The notes beneath the pieces are model-generated. The model made no database searches. It saw only the letters and a list, made by a program, of their open reading frames with translations, and was not told where the DNA came from. A stretch of 64,000 nucleotides of DNA, taken from the NCBI GenBank assembly GCA_018701215.1, contig JABIWH010000018.1, positions 1-64,000 of the forward strand, given 5' to 3'. Positions 7,773 to 16,821 of this stretch are shown one piece after another. Origin of the DNA: Rhodospirillaceae bacterium (GTDB taxonomy: Bacteria; Pseudomonadota; Alphaproteobacteria; GCA-2731375). The translations under genes and the position numbers were made by a program. Numbering within the stretch: position 1 is the stretch's first letter; each line of letters opens with the position of its first letter.

Positions 7773-9420
7773 TTATCGCGCCTTCATTGGTGACATAGCC
7801 ATCGGCTAGATCCCGGGCGACGGCGGCGGGATCTCTATCCGCCACGGGGCCATAGCCGCCGGCGCCCGAGAGGCGGAAGCTGACCACATCGCCCTGCTTC
7901 AGATCGTACATACCTTTGGAATGCAACGGCTCCGCATTACCATCGGGGTTCAGCAAAGTCTCGCCTAAGCTGCCAGCTTCGCCGCCGAACAGGCCGTAGG
8001 GTTGAAAGCGGTGGCGGTCGCCCAGATGCGAAAGCACGGCAGTGGAGTTCAACAGCTCGATATCCTTGCGCAGGCCGCAACCACCCCGCCATTGTCCGGC
8101 CCCGCCTGTGTCCGGAATAAGTTCCAGGCGGCGCACGCGGACCGGATTATGGGTTTCGTGAACCTCCACCGGAATGTTGGAACAGTTCATCACCGGGCTC
8201 AAGGCCTCGACGCCGTCCTTGCCCTGACGGCCGCCATAGCCGGCAAGCGAAAGATCATACATCACGAACGGCCGCCCGGTTTCGTCGTGGATGCCGCCGA
8301 TATTCGGGTTCGACCAATGCGAAAAGGCGCCCATGGCCCGGTGCGGCAGGGCCTGGGCGATGGCACCGTTGATGGCGTCGAAAATACGGATCTGCAAAAT
8401 CGCCCGCCCGCCGGAAGGCGCCGGGAAAGCCGGGTTGAAGAACGAACCTTCTCGCGCCGTGACCGTGATCGGCCGCATGCTGCCGGCCGTTTGCGGCTGT
8501 AATGCATCGCAGAACACCTTGATGGCGAAAATGGCATAGGCGCGGGTGTAGTTGATGTAGGAATTGATGGCGGCGGGCACGACGTCGGAGGAGCGGGAGA
8601 AATCCAGCTCCACCGCGCCAACACCGTCAAAGGTGACATCGACGGCGATCTTGATCGGGTCGGTGCCCGGGCCGTAATCGTCCATGCAATCGTCGAAACT
8701 GTAGGTACCCGCCGGCACCACCGCCAAGGCCTCGCGCATGGCCGCCTCGGACCGGTCCAGAATAATCTCGTAGGCCGTTGCCAGGGTCTCGTCGCCATGC
8801 TCGCGGAACAATTGTTGCAGGCGGCTGGCGGCACTTAGGTTTGCCGTATGCTGGGCCAGGAGATCGCCGCGGACCTTGTCGGGCATGCGCACATTGCCCA
8901 GCACCAGACGCAGAATGTCCTCGTCAATGTTGCCCCTGCGCACGAAACGCACGGGCAGAATCCGCAGGCCTTCCTGAAAAGACTCGGTGACGCCGTGCAC
9001 TTTCTGGCTGCCCGGCGCGGCCCCGCCCATATCCACCTGGTGGGCCGAGCAGGCGACGTAGCCGACCAGGGCATCAGCCAAGAATATGGGCATGACCTGG
9101 AAAGTATCGGGGAAATGGCCGGAACACATGAAGCTGTCATTCAGCAGGATGGAATCGCCAGGCCGCAACGTCTCGGGCGGAAAATAGTCGATCGCGTGCT
9201 GGACGCAGGCGGGCATGGAGCCCAAATGGCCGGGGCTGAAATTTCCCTGGGCGATCAAGCGCCCGTTACGGTCGAAAATGGCGGTGGCGAAATCATCGCC
9301 TTCGCGGACGCCTTCAGAGAATGCGGTATTGCGCAAGGTCGTGCCCAGTTCCTCGGCGATGGACATCAGAGTATTCCAGATCACCGTCAAGGTGATGGGA
9401 TCAACCGTTGTAGCACTCAT
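7741..9420 (-). CDS. hyuB: hydantoinase/oxoprolinase B subunit
   Basis: A 559-residue protein of the HyuB/oxoprolinase-beta family. It opens MSATTVDPITLTVIWNTL and holds the conserved stretches NDSFMCSGHFPDTF, AHQVDMGGAAPGSQ and GGCGLRKDIELL. With HyuA it forms ATP-dependent hydrolases of cyclic amides such as hydantoins and 5-oxoproline, or acetophenone-carboxylase-like carboxylases. Full length, no signal peptide. It overlaps hyuA by 4 bases (ATGA). Substrate is not determinable from sequence. Confidence 0.9.
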   Translation of the reverse strand: MSATTVDPITLTVIWNTLMSIAEELGTTLRNTAFSEGVREGDDFATAIFDRNGRLIAQGNFSPGHLGSMPACVQHAIDYFPPETLRPGDSILLNDSFMCSGHFPDTFQVMPIFLADALVGYVACSAHQVDMGGAAPGSQKVHGVTESFQEGLRILPVRFVRRGNIDEDILRLVLGNVRMPDKVRGDLLAQHTANLSAASRLQQLFREHGDETLATAYEIILDRSEAAMREALAVVPAGTYSFDDCMDDYGPGTDPIKIAVDVTFDGVGAVELDFSRSSDVVPAAINSYINYTRAYAIFAIKVFCDALQPQTAGSMRPITVTAREGSFFNPAFPAPSGGRAILQIRIFDAINGAIAQALPHRAMGAFSHWSNPNIGGIHDETGRPFVMYDLSLAGYGGRQGKDGVEALSPVMNCSNIPVEVHETHNPVRVRRLELIPDTGGAGQWRGGCGLRKDIELLNSTAVLSHLGDRHRFQPYGLFGGEAGSLGETLLNPDGNAEPLHSKGMYDLKQGDVVSFRLSGAGGYGPVADRDPAAVARDLADGYVTNEGAINDYGWEPGPE

Positions 9421-11507
9421 GCGGCACCTTCCCGTGCGATATCGATGATCAGATGCCCCGGTCCACCGAGGCGCGCCACATCACCGGGCAGTACCACGGT
9501 TGTACTATCCGGATCCTCGATGATGGCGGGGCCGGTGATGGTGGCGCCGTTGGCCAGGGCCTGGCGGTCGATGATTTGCGTTGCCACATAGCCGCCCGCT
9601 TCCGGGAACCAGGCCAGGCGGCTGCCGCTTCGCTTTGGTGTATCAAGTGAGCGCGCCTGGCTGATCACCACGCCCTCCTGGCCGCTGGGCAGGGTTGCGA
9701 CCAGGGTCCAGTCCACCGCTTCGATGCGGGCCTCGGGGTCGAGGAATTTATGCTTCTGCAGATAGGCGGCGTTAAAGGCATCGATGGCGCGGACGCCGAA
9801 ATCCCCTTGAATGGCGCCGTCGGGCAATGGCACCTGAACTTCAAAGCCCTGTCCGGCATAGCGCATGTAACCGTGGCGGGACCATTGCGGCGGTGCGGCG
9901 TTGTCGAACTGGGCGATGTCCTTTCGTGCCCGTGCTTCGAGCTCCGTATAGACCTCGGCGATGGCCGGGCCGGCGTTTTCATCCAGCTGCATAACCCGGG
10001 TGGTGGAGACATCGATCCGGGGCGCGGCCTGCAATAACCCGATGGCGGAGCCAACCCCGGCGCCAAAGGGCACAATGACCTCTGGAATGCCCACGGACCG
10101 GGCCAGCCGCGCGGCGTGCAGGGGACCGGCGCCGCCAAAAGCGATCATGGCATACCGCCGGGGATCGCGGCCCTGTTCGACCGAGACGATGCGCAGGGCG
10201 TTTTCCATGTTCATGGTGGCAACCAGGTGAATGCCCCAGGCCGCCGCACCCAGTTCCAGATCCAACGGTTCGCCGATATCCCGCATGATGCCGTTGGCGG
10301 CGGCGTCCCTGTCCAATGCCAAGGCGCCGCCATTGAACCAGTCCGGATCGAGATAGCCCAGCACCAGATTGGCATCGGTAATGGTTGGCAAGCTGCCGCC
10401 CTGGCCATAACAAATGGGTCCGGGCGCGGCACCGGCGCTGTCGGGCCCGACGGCGATCATGCCCATCTCGACCCGCGCAATGGAACCGCCGCCCGCGCCG
10501 ATTTCAAGCAATTCCACCGCCGGTACATTGATCGGCAAGCCGCTGCCTTTCTTGTAGCGCACATGGTCGATCTCGAATGTGGGCATGATCGCCGGTGTGC
10601 CGCCGTCAACGGCGCCCAGCTTGGCGGTGGTGCCGCCCATATCAAAGGTGATGACATGCTCCCGGCCTTGCTCCTTGCCCACGATGCCGCCCATCAGGAC
10701 ACCGGCGGCGGGACCGGATTCGATGATCCGAATTGGGTAATCCTTGGCGATGGCGGGCGAGACCAGGCCGCCGCTGGATTGCATGATGAACAGATCACGG
10801 ACATAGCCGCGCTGGCGCAGGGCGTCCTGCAAGCCTTCGATATAGCGTTCGACAATAGGTTTAATGTAGGCGTTGGCGGCCGTGGTATTTGTCCGTTCGT
10901 ACTCGCGGAACTTCGGCGCCACATCCGATGACAACGATACCGACAGCCCCGGCGCCCGGGCCTTGATCCGCGCCCGGATGGCTTGTTCATGCTCCGGGTT
11001 GGCATAGGCATGCAACAGCGATACCGCCACGGTCTCCCGCCCCGCCGCCACCAAGCCATCGATGGCCCGGTCCACCGATGCCATATCCAGCGGGGTGACC
11101 ACGGCGCCAGCGTTATCAAGGCGCTCCGCCACCTCGACAATATGGCGGCGGGGTACCAGGGGCTCGGGCTTGGCAATGTAGAGATCATAGGTTTCGTAGC
11201 GCTTCTGCCTACCGATGATCAGGACATCGCGAAAACCTTCCGTGGTGATCAGGCCCGTGGGCGCGCCCTTGCGCTCCAGCACCGCGTTGGTGGCCACGGT
11301 GGTGGCGTGCAGCACCGAGGCGACATCGCCGGCTTCCACGCCCGCCGCCTGGAACAGGCTTTCCAGGCCCGCCAGCACCGCCCGGCCCGGATCGTCGGGC
11401 GTCGAGGGGATCTTCAGGAAGTGGCTATCGCCGCCGCCATCACCTTGGCTGTCATGCAGCACAAAATCCGTAAAAGTACCGCCAATGTCAAAGGCAACCC
11501 GGATCAT
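9417..11507 (-). CDS. hyuA: hydantoinase/oxoprolinase A subunit
   Basis: A 696-residue HyuA-family ATPase subunit. The ASKHA-type phosphate loop is visible at the N-terminus (VAFDIGGTFTDFVL), followed by HATTVATNAVLERKGA and, in the central domain, VITFDMGGTTAKLG and IGAGGGSIA. It supplies ATP hydrolysis for ring opening by the A/B complex. It overlaps hyuB downstream and the aminotransferase gene upstream by 4 bases each, so the three are coupled. An aminotransferase with a cyclic-amide hydrolase suggests use of nitrogen-containing ring compounds as carbon and nitrogen source (inference). Confidence 0.9.
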   Translation of the reverse strand: MIRVAFDIGGTFTDFVLHDSQGDGGGDSHFLKIPSTPDDPGRAVLAGLESLFQAAGVEAGDVASVLHATTVATNAVLERKGAPTGLITTEGFRDVLIIGRQKRYETYDLYIAKPEPLVPRRHIVEVAERLDNAGAVVTPLDMASVDRAIDGLVAAGRETVAVSLLHAYANPEHEQAIRARIKARAPGLSVSLSSDVAPKFREYERTNTTAANAYIKPIVERYIEGLQDALRQRGYVRDLFIMQSSGGLVSPAIAKDYPIRIIESGPAAGVLMGGIVGKEQGREHVITFDMGGTTAKLGAVDGGTPAIMPTFEIDHVRYKKGSGLPINVPAVELLEIGAGGGSIARVEMGMIAVGPDSAGAAPGPICYGQGGSLPTITDANLVLGYLDPDWFNGGALALDRDAAANGIMRDIGEPLDLELGAAAWGIHLVATMNMENALRIVSVEQGRDPRRYAMIAFGGAGPLHAARLARSVGIPEVIVPFGAGVGSAIGLLQAAPRIDVSTTRVMQLDENAGPAIAEVYTELEARARKDIAQFDNAAPPQWSRHGYMRYAGQGFEVQVPLPDGAIQGDFGVRAIDAFNAAYLQKHKFLDPEARIEAVDWTLVATLPSGQEGVVISQARSLDTPKRSGSRLAWFPEAGGYVATQIIDRQALANGATITGPAIIEDPDSTTVVLPGDVARLGGPGHLIIDIAREGAA

Positions 11508-12877
11508 CCCGCACTTAGTTCCCCGTGTGCCTGATCCAGAGTTCGGCCCAGTTTCTCCAACATATCATCAACCTCGGCCTCGGTGATGATCAAGGGTGGT
11601 GCAAAGGCCACACGGTCACCAATGATGCGCAGGATCAAACCGTTTTCGCGGCCATACTTGTCCATCATGGCGCCGGCACGGCCGCCTTCGAACGGTGTCC
11701 GGGTCGCCTTGTCCCGCATCAGCTCCATGCCGGCCAAAATGCCGACGCCGCGCACATCGCCGACCAAGGGATGATCGGCAAATGCCTGCAGCCCTGCGTT
11801 CATGCGTCCGCCAATCCGTTGCGCCCGTTCGACGATATCCATCTCCTCGTAGATCTTGATGACTTCCAGGGCGACGGCGGTGGTAACGGGATGGCCGGCA
11901 TGGGTGTAGCCGTGGGCGAAGGCGCCCAGCTTGTCGCTTTGCGCCAGCATGGCCTGGTGAATTTTGTCGTTCACCATCAGGGCCGAGATCGGCTGATAGG
12001 CAGCTGATAATGCCTTGGCGCAGGAAATCATGTCGGGCTGCAAATCAAAGGTCTGGCTGCCCCACCAATTGCCCGTGCGGCCAAAGCCGCAGACAACTTC
12101 GTCGGCAATGAACAGTACATCGTACTTTTTCAATACCGCCTGCATTTTGGCGAAGTAAGTTTTCGGCGGTACGATGGCGCCGCCCGCCGCCATGACCGGT
12201 TCGGCAAAGAACGCGGCCACGGTATCCGGCCCCTCGGCCAGGATCAGGTCTTCCAGGGCCTGGGCCATGCGGGTGGCGAACTCTTCCTCCGTTTCACCGT
12301 CATGGTGGCCACGGTAAAAGTGCGGATATTCGGTGTGCCGCATCATCGGCAGGGGCAGGGCGAAATCGGCGTGCATGTCCGGCTTGCCCGAGACCGAGAC
12401 GGCGGCGATGGTGCTGCCGTGATAACCGCGTTCCCGGCCGATGATCTTGTTCTTTTCAGGCCGTCCCATCGCAGCCTGATAGTACCAGGCCAGTTTCACC
12501 GCCGTGTCGTTAGCTTCCGAACCGGAGCATTGAAACAATACCTTGGACATGGGCACCGGGGCCAGCTGGATCAGTTTTTCGGCCAGATCGATGCTGCTCT
12601 CGTTCGAGGTGTGGCGGTAGGTATGGTAATAGCCGAGTTTGAGCATCTGCTCGTAGGCCACTTTTGCGATCCGTTCGTTGGCGGAAAAGCCCAGGGCGGC
12701 GCACCATAAACCGGCCACCGTCTCCATATAGCGGTTGCCGTTTTCATCCACCACATAGACACCATCGCCCTTGCTGACGATGACCGGGCCGACTTCGGCG
12801 TGGCGGCGCAGGTTGGTTTGGGGATGGATATAATAGGCAATATCGCGCGCGGCGGCGGAATTGGGCATGATGTTCAT
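11504..12877 (-). CDS. class III (omega-type) aminotransferase
   Basis: A 457-residue PLP-dependent transaminase. Visible motifs are the phosphate-binding CSGSEANDTAVKLA, the RGYHGST loop, DEVVCGFGRTGNWWG with the cofactor-binding Asp, and the Schiff-base lysine in SCAKALSAAYQP. It resembles omega-amino acid:pyruvate and taurine/beta-alanine-type transaminases. ATG 12877 is chosen because GGGAG lies 7 bases upstream; the longer frame to 12958 begins with non-conserved residues. It is the first gene of the hyuA-hyuB-desaturase operon and is divergent from the dioxygenase gene at 13084. Confidence 0.9.
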   Translation of the reverse strand: MNIMPNSAAARDIAYYIHPQTNLRRHAEVGPVIVSKGDGVYVVDENGNRYMETVAGLWCAALGFSANERIAKVAYEQMLKLGYYHTYRHTSNESSIDLAEKLIQLAPVPMSKVLFQCSGSEANDTAVKLAWYYQAAMGRPEKNKIIGRERGYHGSTIAAVSVSGKPDMHADFALPLPMMRHTEYPHFYRGHHDGETEEEFATRMAQALEDLILAEGPDTVAAFFAEPVMAAGGAIVPPKTYFAKMQAVLKKYDVLFIADEVVCGFGRTGNWWGSQTFDLQPDMISCAKALSAAYQPISALMVNDKIHQAMLAQSDKLGAFAHGYTHAGHPVTTAVALEVIKIYEEMDIVERAQRIGGRMNAGLQAFADHPLVGDVRGVGILAGMELMRDKATRTPFEGGRAGAMMDKYGRENGLILRIIGDRVAFAPPLIITEAEVDDMLEKLGRTLDQAHGELSAG

Positions 12878-13083
12878 CGTGTGACTCCCAAGGACGATTG
12901 GCACAATTGGCACGGAAAATGGATCATTGCGGATCAATTTAGCCGCCCAGGCGCGCATGCTGTCAACTATGAGTTAACGTTGCCAGGCTTTCGATTGCCT
13001 TGGCCTGAAATTTGCACATGCGCCATCCGGCTCCTATCATGCCGACCAGTAATGTTCAGGTGGAATAATGGGGACGTGGAAAA

Positions 13084-13908
13084 ATGTCGGAATCCATGAC
13101 GGTCGGCGCGGCCGCGGGCGACGTCTATCAGGCGCAAGGTTATCTTAGCCCGATCCGGATCATGTCCGAGGCCGGGGCAGGACAACTGGCCGACAAGATC
13201 GCCGGAATCTATGATGATCATGGGGTCGAGGCCAAGGGCCTGCTGGGTTCCAATGCCCATCTTATCTTTCCGGAGCTGTTTGATTTGGTCTGCAATCCGG
13301 CGATCCTGGACCGGGTGGAAGAGGTCCTGGGCCCGGATATTCTATGTTGGTCGGCGGCGTTCTTTTCCAAACCGGCCCACGATCCCAGCTTCGTATCCTG
13401 GCATCAGGACCTGACGTACTGGGGCCTTGAGCCCGCGGATATCATCACCGCCTGGGTCGCGCTGACCCCCAGCACCAAGGAAAGCGGCTGCATGCGCGTC
13501 GTGCCCGGCACCCATAACGAGGGGCAGTTGGGGCATAGCGACACTTATGTGGCGGAAAATCTGCTGAGCCGCGGCCAGGTGCTGGACGTGCAGGTGGACG
13601 AGGACGAGGCGGTTGATCTAATCCTGCGGCCGGGCGAGATGTCCCTGCATCATGTCCTGATCGTGCATGGCTCTGAGCTCAACCGGACCGACCTGCCGCG
13701 CCATGGCTTCGTGATCCGCTATATCCCGACCTATTGCAAACAGATCGGCGGGCGCACCACCTCGTTACTGGTGCGGGGCGAGGACCGGTACAATCACTTC
13801 GACCCGGTGCCCCGGCCCCAGGCCGACATGCACCCAGACGCCATGGCTTTCCGGGACAATGCCAATGCCGCCATGCAGGCGATCCTGATGAAGGGTGCGG
13901 CGATTTAG
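13084..13908 (+). CDS. phytanoyl-CoA dioxygenase (PhyH) family protein
   Basis: A 274-residue Fe(II)/2-oxoglutarate-dependent dioxygenase. The iron triad is visible: H107-x-D109 in WHQDLTYWG and H195 in LIVHGSELN. Arg in HGFVIRY is the likely 2-oxoglutarate anchor, and the core ITAWVALTPSTKESGCMRVVPGTH is typical. Many bacterial members hydroxylate amino acids or small molecules (EctD-like, for example) rather than phytanoyl-CoA. The gene is divergent from the aminotransferase, with about 200 bases between them, so shared regulation is possible. A CTCCGG/CCGGGAG hairpin lies just after the stop. Confidence 0.88.
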   Translation: MSESMTVGAAAGDVYQAQGYLSPIRIMSEAGAGQLADKIAGIYDDHGVEAKGLLGSNAHLIFPELFDLVCNPAILDRVEEVLGPDILCWSAAFFSKPAHDPSFVSWHQDLTYWGLEPADIITAWVALTPSTKESGCMRVVPGTHNEGQLGHSDTYVAENLLSRGQVLDVQVDEDEAVDLILRPGEMSLHHVLIVHGSELNRTDLPRHGFVIRYIPTYCKQIGGRTTSLLVRGEDRYNHFDPVPRPQADMHPDAMAFRDNANAAMQAILMKGAAI

Positions 13909-14000
13909 AGCAATTTATTCTCCGGCCTTGCCGGGAGCGGTACTTCAGCCGTAGTTTGGCGGCAACGAATTCAAACAAGCAATGCTAATGGAGAGAACAC

Positions 14001-14612
14001 ATGGCTTTGGAAATTATCGGCTTTCCCCGCTCTAACTTCGTGCGCACGGCGCGCATGGTGGCCCAGGAAAAGGGCGTGCCATACGAGCATATCCCCGCCA
14101 TGCCCCATTCCGACGAGGTCAAGGCGATCAATCCCCTGGGCCTGATCCCGGTGGCCCGTCATGACGGCCAGGATATGGTGGAGACCTACGCCATTGCCCA
14201 TTATATCGACACCGCTTTTGACGGTCCCGCCCTGGTCCCGACCGATCCAAAGGGCGCGGCGGCGGTCAACCGCTGGATCATGGCCGTGAATACATCGGTC
14301 GATCAGATGCTGATGCGCCGTTACGTGGTCGAATATGCCTTCCACAAGGACAAGGACGGCAACGTGGTGCGCGACGTGATCGATCAGACCGTGAAACGCC
14401 TGCCGAAAATGTTTACCTTCCTGGAAGCCGCCGTGGCGGACGGCTATCTAGGCGGTGACAGCTTTACCATGGCCGATTGTTTCCTGATGCCGATCCTGGC
14501 GGCGGTGCAAAATTTTCCCGAAGGCAAGGAGAACATGGCGAACTGTCCGAACCTGCAGGCCTATTTCGCCAAGCTGTCCGAGCGCGACAGCTTCAAGGAT
14601 ACCGCCAGTTAA
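14001..14612 (+). CDS. glutathione S-transferase family protein
   Basis: A 203-residue cytoplasmic protein with an N-terminal thioredoxin-like domain (EIIGFPRSNFVRTARMVAQEKGVPYEH, then NPLGLIPV with the cis-Pro, and ETYAIAHYID contacting glutathione) and an all-helical C-terminal domain (FTMADCFLMPIL). GGAGAGAACAC precedes the ATG. It is 92 bases after the PhyH gene and probably cotranscribed. The substrate is unknown. Confidence 0.88.
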   Translation: MALEIIGFPRSNFVRTARMVAQEKGVPYEHIPAMPHSDEVKAINPLGLIPVARHDGQDMVETYAIAHYIDTAFDGPALVPTDPKGAAAVNRWIMAVNTSVDQMLMRRYVVEYAFHKDKDGNVVRDVIDQTVKRLPKMFTFLEAAVADGYLGGDSFTMADCFLMPILAAVQNFPEGKENMANCPNLQAYFAKLSERDSFKDTAS

Positions 14613-14680
14613 GCGATCTAGGCCGCGGCGCCGCCCTAGTGGAGCGGCGCGCCTTGGCGCGATAGCGTGAACGCATGGGG

Positions 14681-15169
14681 TCAATCCCGGAAATTCACGT
14701 ATTGCAGGGGCTGCTCCAGCTTCATCTCCTTGATCAGGGCGATGGCGGCTTGTAGGTCATCGCGCTTTTTGCCGGTGACGCGCAGCTCGTCGCCCTGAAT
14801 GGCGACCTGGATTTTCTTCAGCTTGGCGGCTTTCACGGCCTTGACGACTTTTTGCGCCAAATCGCGCTCTATGCCCTGTTTGATCGCCACCGTCTGGCGG
14901 ATGCTGTTGCCCGAGGCTTTCTCCGGCTCCTGAAAATCAAAGGCGTTGTGATCGACCTTGCGCTTGGCCAGATAGCCGCGCAGCAATTCCTGCATCTGCT
15001 TCAATTTCAGTTCATCATCGGCCCGCAGGGTCAACACTTCGTCCACCCGTTCAATGGTGCATTGGCTGCCTTTGAAGTCAAAGCGGGTGGAGATCTCCCG
15101 CATGGCGCCCTGAATGGCGTTATCGACTTCGGGGATTTCCGTGCGCGAGACGACATCAAAGGAAGCCAT
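14681..15169 (-). CDS. yajQ: YajQ family nucleotide-binding protein
   Basis: A 162-residue protein matching the YajQ (UPF0234) family over its whole length: MASFDVVSRTEIPEVDNAI, RFDFKGS, DELKLKQMQELL, QGIERDLAQKVVKAVK, and the end EQPLQYVNFRD. Family members bind nucleotides, including cyclic di-GMP in Xanthomonas, and act as effectors. ATG 15169 fits the family's usual length better than the longer frame to 15223. It lies 69 bases downstream of the monooxygenase start region on the same strand, separated from it by no terminator that I see. Confidence 0.95.
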   Translation of the reverse strand: MASFDVVSRTEIPEVDNAIQGAMREISTRFDFKGSQCTIERVDEVLTLRADDELKLKQMQELLRGYLAKRKVDHNAFDFQEPEKASGNSIRQTVAIKQGIERDLAQKVVKAVKAAKLKKIQVAIQGDELRVTGKKRDDLQAAIALIKEMKLEQPLQYVNFRD

Positions 15170-15238
15170 GGCAATCATCTTCTCATTGTTAGTTTGTAGG
15201 TGTTGGTTGGTCGTTTCGATCATAGCGTATTCAGCGGA

Positions 15239-16702
15239 TCAGGAAACCAGCTCGTATTCGTCCAGATCGGGCGCCGACATATCGTCGCAAAATTTGTCAA
15301 AGGTAAACGGCCACATGGCTGGATTGCCGTGCTTGTCCAGATACCAGCTTTGACAGCCCGTGACCCAGACCGTGTCGCCCATGGCGTCCTTGACCGAGGC
15401 ATTGAAACGGTCGGCGGCATCCTGCCTGGCGGAGATTTCGTTGACTGTGCCCCCGCGCCACAATTCGATCAGCTGCATGATATAGCCCAGTTGGCGCTCC
15501 GAAATATCGATCAGGGAGAAATTGCCGATCGGGCTGTTGGGCCCCACCAGCATGAAGTAGTTGGGAAAGCCCGGTAGCGAGATAGAGCGATGCGCCTGGG
15601 TTGTCTCGGCCCAGACATCTTTCAGGTCAACGCCGTCCCTGCCGATCAGGTCCATGGGCCGCATGAAGCTGTGGCCGTCAAAGCCCGTGGCCAGAACCAG
15701 CACATCCAGTTCATGCAAACGGCCATCCTTGGTCCGTACGCCGCCGGCTTCCACCCGTTCTATGGGGTCGGTCACCAGTTCGGCGTTGGGTTGCTGGATG
15801 GCCTCGTAAAAACCGGGCGAAATGATCAGGCGCTTGCAAGCCGCCTGGTAGTCCGGGGTCAGCTTGGCGCGCAGTTCGGGGTCGCGGACACTATCTTCCA
15901 GGTTGGCCCGGCAGGTATCCTCCACCCGCTGCATCTGCTCCTTGTCGCCGATCACCGCCCGGCCAAAGGTATCCGCGAACAGGCGGGTCAGCGAGGCATG
16001 CAGGTCATCCATGGCTTGTGGTTGGTCCCGGAAAACCTGTTTCTCCTGCTCGGAGAAGGCCGGGTTTTCCTGTGGGAAGATCCACTGCGCCGTGCGTTGG
16101 AACAGGGATAGATGCGATACCTTGCCGATCAGGTCATCGGTGATCTGCACGGCGGTGGAACCCGTGCCGATGATGCCGATACGCTTGCCCTCCAGGGGCG
16201 CGCTGTGGTCCCAGCGGGCGGAATGAAACACCGCGCCGGCAAAATCGTCCACCCCGTCTATATCGGGATAGACCGGATGGTGCAGAACGCCGGCGGCCGA
16301 GACGATGATATCGACCACATCCAGGGTTTCTTTGCCCCGTTCCAGATGCCACTTGCCGTTTTCATATCGGGCCCGGGTGATCTCGCTGTTGTATTTTATG
16401 AAATCTTCGACGTCGTATTTTTTCGCCACGCCTTCGAAATAGGCCTGGATCTCGGCACCGGGGGAAAAGCGGTGGCTCCATTCCGCATTCGGCTCGAAGG
16501 AATAGCGGTACATGTGCGAGGGCACATCGCAGCACAGGCCGGGATAGGTGTTGTCGCGCCAGGTGCCACCCAGGCGGCCGGCTTTTTCATAGATGGTGAA
16601 GTCGGTGATGCCGGTTTCCTGCAACTTGATGGCGGTCAGAATGCCTGACATGCCCGCGCCAATAACTGCAATCCGCGGCGATCGCTTCGCTTCCCCGTTC
16701 AT
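15239..16702 (-). CDS. flavin-containing (Baeyer-Villiger-type) monooxygenase
   Basis: A 487-residue NAD(P)H- and FAD-dependent monooxygenase. An N-terminal FAD Rossmann motif (VIGAGMSGILTAIKLQ) is followed by GGTWRDNTYPGLCCDVPSHMY. The Baeyer-Villiger fingerprint FxGxxxHxxxW is met by FAGAVFHSARW, and a second Rossmann motif (GIIGTGSTAVQI) follows. ATG 16702 has GAGGT 9 bases upstream. It is divergent from the HisD-led catabolic operon, with about 120 bases between, so a joint role in ketone or alcohol breakdown is plausible: ketone to ester, then hydrolase. Confidence 0.88.
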   Translation of the reverse strand: MNGEAKRSPRIAVIGAGMSGILTAIKLQETGITDFTIYEKAGRLGGTWRDNTYPGLCCDVPSHMYRYSFEPNAEWSHRFSPGAEIQAYFEGVAKKYDVEDFIKYNSEITRARYENGKWHLERGKETLDVVDIIVSAAGVLHHPVYPDIDGVDDFAGAVFHSARWDHSAPLEGKRIGIIGTGSTAVQITDDLIGKVSHLSLFQRTAQWIFPQENPAFSEQEKQVFRDQPQAMDDLHASLTRLFADTFGRAVIGDKEQMQRVEDTCRANLEDSVRDPELRAKLTPDYQAACKRLIISPGFYEAIQQPNAELVTDPIERVEAGGVRTKDGRLHELDVLVLATGFDGHSFMRPMDLIGRDGVDLKDVWAETTQAHRSISLPGFPNYFMLVGPNSPIGNFSLIDISERQLGYIMQLIELWRGGTVNEISARQDAADRFNASVKDAMGDTVWVTGCQSWYLDKHGNPAMWPFTFDKFCDDMSAPDLDEYELVS

Positions 16703-16821
16703 CACTCATTTACCTCAGAAAAGAACCCAAAACCTGATGATTGCAGTCTCCATAGCATAATATTTCGATTGTCGGAACGGATGGGGTAGGGTTGCCGGCG
16801 AAGCTTTTTTGGAGAGTGGAA

